From Legionella birminghamensis (GTDB lineage: Bacteria; Pseudomonadota; Gammaproteobacteria; Legionellales; Legionellaceae), in NCBI RefSeq assembly GCF_900452515.1, contig NZ_UGNW01000001.1:2232001-2296000 (forward strand): a stretch of DNA of 64,000 nucleotides. Reading direction: 5' to 3'. Shown here one piece after another: positions 25,729 to 33,682 of the stretch. The notes under the pieces were generated by a model. That model worked only from the letters and a program-made list of their open reading frames with translations. It had not been told where the DNA came from and did not search any database. The first letter of the stretch is position 1. Each line of letters opens with the position of its first letter. Position numbers and translations under genes: made by a program.

Positions 25729-28614
25729 TCATCGATTATGATTCTGAATGAGAAACTCCAAATTATTATGGTTGTCTGTCCATGCTGCTTCATTGTTAGT
25801 TAATGGAGCGCTGAATATACTTCTTGCAGAAGTTCCATATTGTGAAGCTCCATGACGGTCTGTGTTATTTGTTTTCATTGATAATTCTGCAAATTGCGGC
25901 TTGACCTTTTCCCAGAGATAATTTAATAACTTATCCCTACTCACACTTGATAACTTGCCAATATCAATTTTCTGCAATTGAAATTGCGTCTCTAATTGTT
26001 CAAATGCAACACGGGCTTGCGGACATTTTGCCAATACACTTTCAAGCGAAAGCTCACAATCCGCTCCTAACCGCCATCCTTTACGTTGCTCCCAAGTGGA
26101 ATCATTTGTAACCGGTGCGGGCAGATACTCAATAAAGGTTGCAGTGGCATCTTTTCTAGCCCATTCAAACTCAGGCTCATTCGCTACACGCTCTTTTAAA
26201 GCCTTATTGCTGATCAATCCTAAGCAAGCAGTATATCCCTTTGCGATGTCCACAGGAGGAGTAGACTTGGTAAAATTAAGCAAAGTATAAACGTTTAACT
26301 CTGGCTCACCGCCAAAGAGTATCTCTGAACCGTAAAATGCGCGATAATAATCATTCATTAGCAATTTGTATGCACAATTTAGAACTCTTAATACATCGGG
26401 ATTGCTTTCATTTTGCACATGTCTTTCATAGTGTTCAATTACCACTTGCTCAGTAATCATACTTAGATTGGTTAAGTCAAAGGGGATTCCTAGCAATTCA
26501 TAAAGTAAAGGTTGCTGTATTTGTTCAAATTTAACCTTTTCTCTATATTTAATAATCTCGCAGGCATATTTGTCATCCCCCTGAGCAGTGATTGGCTGCA
26601 CTGCAAACAGCGTGTCCCAGTCAGCGGTTTCAGACAGCATAAGCATATTGGCTACTCGCAAGTAACCTGTCGTACTCGCAAGCAAAAATAAATAATTACC
26701 TAAGTAGACGGCTTCGGTAACCCTTCTTTTACCTTTGCAAAATACAACGCTTTGACCTTGTTTCAGGACACTCTGGGAATGATGTGGATCGACATTATAT
26801 TGAATAGTATTTGTTTTTTGTAATTTATACCCATGAAGATAAGCTGGGAATTGATACTCTTTAGAAGCCTGGAAACTGAGCAAATAGTGCTTAAAGGATT
26901 CCGCCTGCTCACGCGATAGTCTTGGTAAAGATTCTGCTTCAGCAACGTTTAATTTTTTTGCTGATTTGAGTTGGTGTGGCGCTACCATATCTTTATCCGT
27001 TAAGGACCACAGCTGTGAAAGTTGATCATGCTGCTGTAGCCAGGCAACATTAGCAATGTAAGCGACTCCCCCTTTTAAATCAATATTAGATAAATAAAAG
27101 TTCCCACCAAGATATACACTTAGATGTATTAATCTAGTCTGTGAGTCGGTAAGATATATAAAGTTATTTTGATGCTGAATTAAGTGTCTTTTTCGCGTAT
27201 AATCAGGGTTTAAGAAAATTGGCGCCTGGGAGTCTTTTGAAGCTGCCTGCAGTTCCAATTCTTTTATATAATCCGAGTACAGTTCCAATCCTTTTATAAT
27301 ATCCAAGTAATCGATTAAGCCTGGGGGTAATTCTTTAAACTCATCGGATTGCATCGATTGTTCATTAAAGGTGTGTATATTAAAGCGTATGGCAAGCCCG
27401 TTTCCCGTATACATTCTTAAACCACCAATCCTCGTATGCCTGGGGAAATGGAGGGTGTCACTTAGATATTTTTTCGTTCCTCCAAATGAAACAGAGGTCG
27501 GAAGATAAGGATCCTGATTAATCAAACGATCAACATCATTACCAATATGAATGACTATATCGCTCGAATGAAAGTCTGGAACTTGTGATAAGGCCTGTTT
27601 ATACCGGGGCTCACTTTTTATTTTTTGTTCTTCAGCTGGTGTGAATCTTCCATAATGTTTTAACAGAGCAATAAAGGCTTCAAAATCAGCAATGACGGAT
27701 GAAGCATGCAAAGACTCAAAGCTTAAATTTAAAATACGTGCAACAGACCAATCATTTCCTGCAAGCAGGGAAACATTATATTCGCTTCTGATTATTGGAT
27801 CTGAAAGAAAATTAAAGATCCTTTGTGTTAATCCTAAAAACACTTCAGCTTGTTCCTGAGGCAAATTTGTTTTATCCGGATGGAAATGTCTTGAGGCATG
27901 TCTGTAAAGAGTATTGATTGCCTGAGGTGATAGTTGTCCAGGAGATTCACAATTGGTGTTCAAAGCTCTGTATGCAAGCCCATTTCGTAAATAGGTTTTA
28001 TTCCTAAAAGATCTGTGAATACTTGATTTGCTACTTATATGATTCGGCTCCAGATATATTTTTGAGACCACAGTAAGGTAATCGCAGGGATACACTGCCA
28101 GCAAAGCCTCCAGAGTATAGATACCTGGATGCAATTTACCATTCTTTGAGAAGTATAATCCGTTTCCCAAAGAGACCGCCGAATGGATGAACTCAGCATT
28201 TTGTCTCATTCCGAACTCACTCGTTTGATTAACAAATTGAACTATGTCTCCTGGAGTTTGCTGAGATTCCTGAGAGGTATTTAATTCCATCCCATAGTCT
28301 TCTACAAAAGCATCAGTTTGCAACATAAAGGCAAATTGATGGCAGGTAAATTGGGTGTGTAAGTTGTAGAGTCTATTGAAACCAGTGAGATATTTTAGCA
28401 GATTAAAAGAAATATCTTCAGGTAAGTCAATTGGCTCATCATCATACAAAACAGTCAGATTGCTAGCATTTGCAAAGAAATCTACTGGTAAATGATAAAT
28501 ACTTCCAAAGAACACACTAAGGGTAGTTTCAAAGGCTTTTTCTAAATAAACAATCTTTGTTTCAAAATAACCATCATCCGAGTTTTTAGGTATCCTTAAT
28601 TCTAATAGACTCAT
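25729..28614 (-). CDS. Large effector-like protein with J domain
   Basis: About 961 residues. The most likely start is the ATG at 28614, five bases after AAGG; a GTG/ATG run just upstream is alternative. Residues ~208-282 form a J domain with the diagnostic HPD (HFHPDKTNLP, about 245-247), then RIFNFLSDPIIRSEYN. A second J-like segment near 700-760 (LLYELLGIPFDL...LRVLNCAYKLLMNDYYRAFYG) lacks HPD. J domains stimulate Hsp70 ATPase, so the protein probably recruits Hsp70, perhaps the host's. The rest is unassigned. A TACGGTAA repeat element (28672-28694) sits 58 bp upstream. Confidence 0.75.
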   Translation of the reverse strand: MSLLELRIPKNSDDGYFETKIVYLEKAFETTLSVFFGSIYHLPVDFFANASNLTVLYDDEPIDLPEDISFNLLKYLTGFNRLYNLHTQFTCHQFAFMLQTDAFVEDYGMELNTSQESQQTPGDIVQFVNQTSEFGMRQNAEFIHSAVSLGNGLYFSKNGKLHPGIYTLEALLAVYPCDYLTVVSKIYLEPNHISSKSSIHRSFRNKTYLRNGLAYRALNTNCESPGQLSPQAINTLYRHASRHFHPDKTNLPQEQAEVFLGLTQRIFNFLSDPIIRSEYNVSLLAGNDWSVARILNLSFESLHASSVIADFEAFIALLKHYGRFTPAEEQKIKSEPRYKQALSQVPDFHSSDIVIHIGNDVDRLINQDPYLPTSVSFGGTKKYLSDTLHFPRHTRIGGLRMYTGNGLAIRFNIHTFNEQSMQSDEFKELPPGLIDYLDIIKGLELYSDYIKELELQAASKDSQAPIFLNPDYTRKRHLIQHQNNFIYLTDSQTRLIHLSVYLGGNFYLSNIDLKGGVAYIANVAWLQQHDQLSQLWSLTDKDMVAPHQLKSAKKLNVAEAESLPRLSREQAESFKHYLLSFQASKEYQFPAYLHGYKLQKTNTIQYNVDPHHSQSVLKQGQSVVFCKGKRRVTEAVYLGNYLFLLASTTGYLRVANMLMLSETADWDTLFAVQPITAQGDDKYACEIIKYREKVKFEQIQQPLLYELLGIPFDLTNLSMITEQVVIEHYERHVQNESNPDVLRVLNCAYKLLMNDYYRAFYGSEILFGGEPELNVYTLLNFTKSTPPVDIAKGYTACLGLISNKALKERVANEPEFEWARKDATATFIEYLPAPVTNDSTWEQRKGWRLGADCELSLESVLAKCPQARVAFEQLETQFQLQKIDIGKLSSVSRDKLLNYLWEKVKPQFAELSMKTNNTDRHGASQYGTSARSIFSAPLTNNEAAWTDNHNNLEFLIQNHNR

Positions 28615-28671
28615 CATCACCTTAAATCAAATAAAAAGAGGCTGTATTTTGAACCATCTGATCAAATTAAG

Positions 28672-28694
28672 TTACCGTATTTTTTACCGTAATA
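28672..28694 (-). repeat. TACGGTAA tandem element, copy 1
   Basis: On the minus strand TACGGTAA occurs twice at a 12-bp period (TACGGTAA-AAAA-TACGGTAA). It is 58 bp upstream of the J-domain gene and in the same orientation relative to it as copy 2 is to the ankyrin gene at 33683. Confidence 0.65.
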
Positions 28695-28735
28695 TATGTA
28701 GAAATTATATGATTGCATCTTGTTAATTGTTTAAG

Positions 28736-28803
28736 CGTACCCCAAAAATCATTGGGCAATAGTCAGCCTCTACCTATGACTTTCTCCAATGTATTGCCGG
28801 TTG
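28736..28803 (+). pseudogene. Decayed fragment of the 674/1166-residue paralogue family
   Basis: About 65 bp match the start of both intact family members. Translated, it reads PKIIGQ-stop-SASTYDFLQCIAG-stop against QKIMEQESAFAYEYIRGITG at 20219-22243. The CTCCAATGTATTGCCGGTTG end is closest to the 37221-40721 gene. Two in-frame stops; nothing of the remainder survives. Confidence 0.65.
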
Positions 28804-29408
28804 AAAATTTTCCACAGAAAACAGGGTCTACCTGCGCACTGAGAGTTCAGAAGCTGCAGATAAGTTATTCTCTTTATTTTTTGATATGGCACAATTCAAT
28901 TCATCGATATTAATTACCTCTTGATGTAATTTGAGCTGAGTGAAATTAATGATTTGTGCTAAAGTGCCCTCAGGGTTTACGTTCTGTCCTGCAGATAGAA
29001 GTCGGGATCTTAATCCTTCCAGAAGGAATTCGATATCAAGGTTAGGTTTGGGTATAGTATGGAGAAAATTAGAAAGTATTAAACCCTTTACCGTTTCAAC
29101 ATGATGTTGGTTCCATTTACCACTTACCACTCGAAAAAATCGTTCTCGAAGAGAGGAGGTTCTACTAGTTTCAAATTGTATATAATCTGTCATCAAATTT
29201 AAAAAGAGAGACAGTGGATCGTTATCAAGACTTGAAAATATCTCTTCATATTGCTCATATTTTGACTGATGTTTAATTTTCGGTAACGTCTTATTTATAG
29301 ATAGATGGTCTTCATAAACATCAGCAAAGCGTTGTGTAACCCTCCCGTAAAATAGCACCATTCAAAAATAGAGTTTCTCCGGCATAATAGGCAAGAGGAG
29401 GAGAAACG

Positions 29409-29675
29409 ATGAAACGCAGCCGATTTACAGAGCATCAAATATTAAATATTTTAAAATATGTAGAGAATGGCCGTCTGGTAAAGGATGTCTGCCGTGAGCA
29501 TGGAATATCCGATGCCACGTATTACAACTGGAAAGCTAAATATGGCGGGATGGAGGCCTCAGATATTAAACGAATGAAGCAACTTGAGGAAGAAAATGCA
29601 AAGCTGAAACGGATGTTCGCTGATTTGTCGCTGGAAAACCGTGCGTTGAAGGATGTGATAGAAAAAAAGCTTTAA
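29409..29675 (+). CDS. IS407-type transposase OrfA
   Basis: 88 residues: helix-turn-helix ([40 protein letters not shown]) followed by a leucine-zipper-like coiled coil ([20 protein letters not shown]). It binds the IS ends. Near the stop the canonical slippery sequence A-AAA-AAG (29663-29669) would allow -1 frameshifting into the OrfB frame, giving the OrfAB transposase. Confidence 0.92.
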   Translation: MKRSRFTEHQILNILKYVENGRLVKDVCREHGISDATYYNWKAKYGGMEASDIKRMKQLEEENAKLKRMFADLSLENRALKDVIEKKL

Positions 29676-29695
29676 AGCCGGCAGAGAAAAGGGAA

Positions 29696-30520
29696 ATGGC
29701 TGATTATCTGGTAAATGAATACGGCATGAGTCTTAGACAGAGCTGTGCCGCCTTAAGCCTGAGTCGCACAGGTTACTATTATCAGCCGGCAGTAAATAAG
29801 GATGAGACGGTGATTAAAGAGCTGATGGAAGTTACCGAACGCTATCCGCGTTATGGCTTCAGGAAAGTGTTTGTCAAACTGAGGCAGGCGGGGTTTACAT
29901 GGAATCACAAAAGGGTTTACCGGGTTTACTGTGAATTGCAGTTGAATATCCGCCGTAAAGGAAAGCGGAGATTGCCTACACGCAACCCAGAGCCTCTTGC
30001 GGTTCCCGCTACAGTTAACCATACTTGGTCTGCTGATTTTATGAGCGACGCATTGAACTGTGGCAGACGATTCAGGACATTTAATGTGGTTGATGATTTC
30101 AACCGGGAAGCACTGGCCATTGAAGTGGATCTGAGCCTGCCTGCCCGACGGGTTACCCGGGTGCTTGACAGCATTGCTGCCAGTCGAGGATATCCGGCAA
30201 AACTGCGTCTTGATAATGGGCCTGAGTTTATCTCTCTGGTATTGGCTGACTGGGCTGAAAAACACGGAGTTACTCTTGAGTTTATTCAACCCGGAAAACC
30301 TACTCAAAATTCATTTATTGAACGGTTTAATCGAACTTATCGCAATGAAATACTGGATTTTTATTTGTTCAGAAATCTCAATGAAGTTCGGGAAATAACC
30401 GGGAAATGGATGAAAGAATATAACGAAGAAAGACCGCATGAATCACTGGGAGATCTGTCACCATTTGATTATAGATTGATTAAAAATAAGTCGGAAAACT
30501 CTAGTTTCGGTTGGCACTAA
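29696..30520 (+). CDS. IS407-type transposase OrfB (DDE catalytic domain)
   Basis: 274 residues from the internal ATG. It has HTH_21 ([17 protein letters not shown]) and an rve DDE integrase core: [16 protein letters not shown] and [15 protein letters not shown] contain the three acidic residues. The frame is open upstream to the A7 run, consistent with production as an OrfAB fusion by -1 frameshift. Confidence 0.93.
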   Translation: MADYLVNEYGMSLRQSCAALSLSRTGYYYQPAVNKDETVIKELMEVTERYPRYGFRKVFVKLRQAGFTWNHKRVYRVYCELQLNIRRKGKRRLPTRNPEPLAVPATVNHTWSADFMSDALNCGRRFRTFNVVDDFNREALAIEVDLSLPARRVTRVLDSIAASRGYPAKLRLDNGPEFISLVLADWAEKHGVTLEFIQPGKPTQNSFIERFNRTYRNEILDFYLFRNLNEVREITGKWMKEYNEERPHESLGDLSPFDYRLIKNKSENSSFGWH

Positions 30521-30591
30521 TAAGGGGAGGTTTACAGTTGGCCCTGAGCAATAGAGATAGTATCTATTTTAGATGCTAATGGTAACAATAT

Positions 30592-31977
30592 GAGTTATTG
30601 TCAAATCTGGTGTATGCCCATTAGGCGGCCACTCTGTCTGACTGTTTACTAATTTGTACTCCATCTACAAATTTCACATTATTAATAACCAAAGTTAATA
30701 AGTTAAACCCTCTGATTTTAATCCAGCGTTTTTGAGCGACCTCCATCAGTTTAAATACCATGGCCAAAGTGGTGTCTCTAGAGCCGCAGTTTCTAGACTT
30801 ATGAGTTCTCAAGCGTACTGTGGAGAAGGCTGATTCAATAGGATTAGTTGTCCGTATGTGGATCCAGTGCTCTGCTGGAAAGTCATAGAAAGCCAGCAGC
30901 TCCTCTTTGTCTTTGACAAGGCACTCCATGGCCTTTGGGTATTTAGCACTGTAGAGCGCAACTGTATTATCAAACGCCTTATAGGCATCTTCTCGCTTTT
31001 CAGCCATCCAAATCTCATGTAGCGAGGCTTTTACCTTAGGCTGCATAGACTTGGGAAGTTTGTTCAACACATTAGCTGTTTTGTGCACCCAGCATCGTTG
31101 ATGCCGGGTTTCTGGATAAACCTTGCTTATCGCTCCCCAAAACCCTAAGGCACCATCCCCAATCGCTAATTTAGGCGCTGTAGGAAGACCGCGTTGACGT
31201 AAGTTTAACAGCACTTCTTCCCAGCTAGCCGTTGATTCCCGATAGCCATCACAAACGGCAACAAGTTCCTTTAATCCGCTCTCGGTGACACCAATAATCA
31301 CTAGAAGGCACAGTTTATCATCCATACGAACCTTGCTGTAAATACCATCTGCCCACCAATAAACATAGCGTTTGCTCCTTAAATCCTGGCGCTGCCACTC
31401 CTTGTGCTCATCAAGCCATTTTTCCTTTAAGCGGGATACTGTATTGGCCGATAAACCTCGCGCACTCTCTCCAACCAATGCCGATAAGGCATCCGTATAA
31501 TCACCCGTGGATAACCCCTTTAAATACAGCCAGGGAATGAGTTCTTCCAGGCTTTTAGTACGTCTTAAATAAGGCGGCAATAGCTGGCTGTTAAAGTGAA
31601 TGCCTGAGCCACTGCGGTCCCTTACCTTAGGTACCTGAACTTCCACCTCGCCGATTCCTGTCTGAATCTGGCGAGAAGGCAGATAACCATTCCTAACCAC
31701 TGAAGGACGGCCATCCAGTAAACGCACTTCAGAATAGGCTGACAGCATCTCGGATAACTCCGCTTCTACTGCTTTTCTTATTAATTCCTTGGCTCCTTCC
31801 CTTAACACCTCAGTTAACGGGTCTTCTAGACCTCTTTCTCTCTCTGGTGCTGACGCAAGCTTTAGACTACAATCCTTCATGGCGTATCTCCTTTGTTGAT
31901 TTTTGTTCCCGCTAAGAACAATCAACAGAATACGCCACCTAACTTAACTTGTCATACACCACTTTCGACTATAACTC
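30592..31977 (-). mobile_element. IS256-family element, copy 1
   Basis: 1386 bp. Inverted ends GAGTTATTGTC/GAGTTATAGTC, both ending in GGTGTATG, are flanked by the 9-bp duplication TAACAATAT (30583-30591, 31978-31986). One intact transposase. It sits in the same host gene as the IS407-type element, 46 bp of host sequence away. Confidence 0.9.
30621..31880 (-). CDS. IS256-family transposase
   Basis: 419 residues from ATG 31880, which has AAAGGAG upstream (MKDCSLKL); a longer start is less likely. Typical mutator-type DDE transposase: PKVRDRSGSGIHF, YVYWWADGIYSKVR with the first Asp, ACDGYRES and GDGALGFW, then TTNPIESAFSTVRLRT with the terminal Glu. About three quarters identical to the copy at 55272-56525, so the two are separate IS species of one group. 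Confidence 0.93.
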   Translation of the reverse strand: MKDCSLKLASAPERERGLEDPLTEVLREGAKELIRKAVEAELSEMLSAYSEVRLLDGRPSVVRNGYLPSRQIQTGIGEVEVQVPKVRDRSGSGIHFNSQLLPPYLRRTKSLEELIPWLYLKGLSTGDYTDALSALVGESARGLSANTVSRLKEKWLDEHKEWQRQDLRSKRYVYWWADGIYSKVRMDDKLCLLVIIGVTESGLKELVAVCDGYRESTASWEEVLLNLRQRGLPTAPKLAIGDGALGFWGAISKVYPETRHQRCWVHKTANVLNKLPKSMQPKVKASLHEIWMAEKREDAYKAFDNTVALYSAKYPKAMECLVKDKEELLAFYDFPAEHWIHIRTTNPIESAFSTVRLRTHKSRNCGSRDTTLAMVFKLMEVAQKRWIKIRGFNLLTLVINNVKFVDGVQISKQSDRVAA

Positions 31978-32539
31978 TAACAATATTTTATGAAGTGATT
32001 CTAATTCATCACTGAAGTTCTTTGTATTTATGCTTACCATGGCAGATTTAAGTATTTCGTCACAAGGCAAATTGTTCTCTAAATGGAATAGCTTGTGTAA
32101 ATACCACAAATATAGGACAGTAAAATTATTAGGTAGAACTTCTTTATCCAGATCTTTGCTTACTATGCGTATAGGAGAACCTGCCAACGAAAAGCTAGCG
32201 AAATGGATTTGCTCTAATAATTTAAATAGGCACCAGGAAAGAAGGTGTCTATTCTGGCTCTTAATAGCAAAAACTGTATATTGACCTATGTTTTTTAATC
32301 TTTCTTCGGGAGAAACATCATAAAACAAATTAGTTTGTGATATATTGTTTTTATAAAAGGTAAATCTCATCTCCAATCTCAGACTTGAGGCTCACTTCCT
32401 TTCCATCAAGAGTAATCGTTTCAAATAATACAGATGGGTGTTCTAGTTGACCTTCTAAAACCTCTAGAAATTCTTTCATAATAATTTACCATAGCTTAAA
32501 GATGCACATTATATCACACTGTACAAAATATATATTATT

Positions 32540-33412
32540 CTATATTTTGGCCTTATTAAGAATTCTACCCAGCTCACCCAAATCAAGCGTTGGCTCAATG
32601 TTTTCTTGAGAGTTAGAGAGGGTATAACGTTTTGCAAAAAAACATGAATGATTAAATTCGTATTCGACCAGGTCTTTGTTTAATTTTTTAAAGTGCTCCA
32701 CATTAATTGAAGTTTTGCTTTTGATTTGTTCAGCTAAAGCTTGTTTTCTTGCTGCCAATCCAAACTGACCAAATGAAAGAACTAACTTGCCATATGCTAT
32801 TAGCTTATTACCCAATGAAGTGTATTGGTTCAAATCTTTCATCAAAGTTTTCGCTACCTGTTTCCTGCGTTTGGCAGATTGTCGTTCTATTTCCGCTTGG
32901 TGGAGTGTCATATCCACAGCTAGATTAACTGCTTGCTCAATATTTAGCCCATCTTTCGCCGATGTTTCGATATAGCTAACATTATAATTTTGGTTTCGCA
33001 AATTAGTTATTATACGTTTCATAAGATTATGGTCGCAAGGAGACTGATCAGCTTTGGTGACAAGCAAAACAATTGGCTTTTGGGGATAATATTTTGCAAT
33101 CCTGTTAATATGAAATTCAGTACTTTCTATCCAATTGGATTTTGTTTCGTCTATTTGCGATGCGTCTAAAGTAATAAAAAAAGCATCTACGAGTTCATCT
33201 CTAGTAATTGGCTGAAATTGATTTTTTGAATCAAAAAATATACAAAAGTTTTCATTCTTATAGGGATGAAATTTAGCTCTTTTTTCTGTAAGAATATGAG
33301 CACGTGGTTCATAAAAATCAAGCACTGCTTTATCTATAAAACATCTTCTACCTGTATTCTCATCGCCTACAACTATAAAATGTAATTTCTTATATAATTC
33401 TCTTATCTTCAT
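32540..33412 (-). CDS. Ras/Rab-like small GTPase homologue with C-terminal extension
   Basis: 290 residues. Residues ~8-175 follow the Ras superfamily: G1 VVGDENTGRRCF, G4 LVTKADQ in place of NKxD, and G5 ETSAKDG. The P-loop Lys is replaced by Arg (TGRR), so nucleotide binding may be weak or altered. Switch regions are diverged and no C-terminal prenylation Cys is seen. The last ~115 residues are helical and basic. Rab-like proteins of this type are a known feature of Legionella genomes and are thought to interfere with host vesicle traffic. It is divergent from the ankyrin gene; a TACGGTAA element lies between. Confidence 0.75.
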   Translation of the reverse strand: MKIRELYKKLHFIVVGDENTGRRCFIDKAVLDFYEPRAHILTEKRAKFHPYKNENFCIFFDSKNQFQPITRDELVDAFFITLDASQIDETKSNWIESTEFHINRIAKYYPQKPIVLLVTKADQSPCDHNLMKRIITNLRNQNYNVSYIETSAKDGLNIEQAVNLAVDMTLHQAEIERQSAKRRKQVAKTLMKDLNQYTSLGNKLIAYGKLVLSFGQFGLAARKQALAEQIKSKTSINVEHFKKLNKDLVEYEFNHSCFFAKRYTLSNSQENIEPTLDLGELGRILNKAKI

Positions 33413-33541
33413 ATTGTCACTATTTTATTAAATGTCTTTAAACTACTCCATTCCCACACCAGATCTTGCCTTAATTTTTCTTAGAATTTAGCGCTTCAAA
33501 AACAAGCTACAGATGCAATAATACATGACAATTTATACATA

Positions 33542-33564
33542 TATTACGGTAAAAAATACGGTAA
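33542..33564 (+). repeat. TACGGTAA tandem element, copy 2
   Basis: TACGGTAA-AAAA-TACGGTAA, identical over 20 bp to copy 1 and followed like it by CTTAATT. It lies between the divergent GTPase gene (start 33412) and the ankyrin gene (start 33683). Confidence 0.65.
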
Positions 33565-33682
33565 CTTAATTCATGGATATTATATATACTTCTTGAACAG
33601 ATATTTATCAAAACATATAATATCGAAACTTATTTATTATCATTTTTTTAAAAGAACTTTAATTAATGAATGGAGAATTTTT

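Larger units (their letters stand above)
29335..30536 (+). mobile_element. IS3-family element, IS407 type
   Basis: 1202 bp. Inverted ends TGTAACCCTCCC and TGTAAACCTCCC (right end read inward) are flanked by the 4-bp duplication GTTG (29331-29334, 30537-30540), the length usual for the IS407 group. OrfA and OrfB are intact and a frameshift site joins them, so the copy may be active. Confidence 0.9.
28828..32479 (-). pseudogene. Effector-like gene broken by two IS elements and a frameshift
   Basis: Three pieces of one minus-strand gene: 32479-31978, 30582-30537 and 29330-28828. Removing the IS256-family element with one 9-bp target copy (TAACAATAT) and the IS407-type element with one 4-bp copy (GTTG) restores a continuous frame across both joints: HKILL-PLASKIDTISIAQG-QRFADVYEDH. 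A third lesion is near 32354, where a TTTT run needs one more T to join MKEFLEVLEGQLEHPSV... to the rest. The restored protein is ~350 residues, helical, of unknown family. Today only the fragments MRFTFYKNN... (31969-32373) and the last ~168 codons remain open. Confidence 0.75.

Noticed and set aside
29753-30307. Minus-strand 184-codon frame inside the IS407-type element
   Set aside because: Antisense of the transposase DDE domain without start signals.
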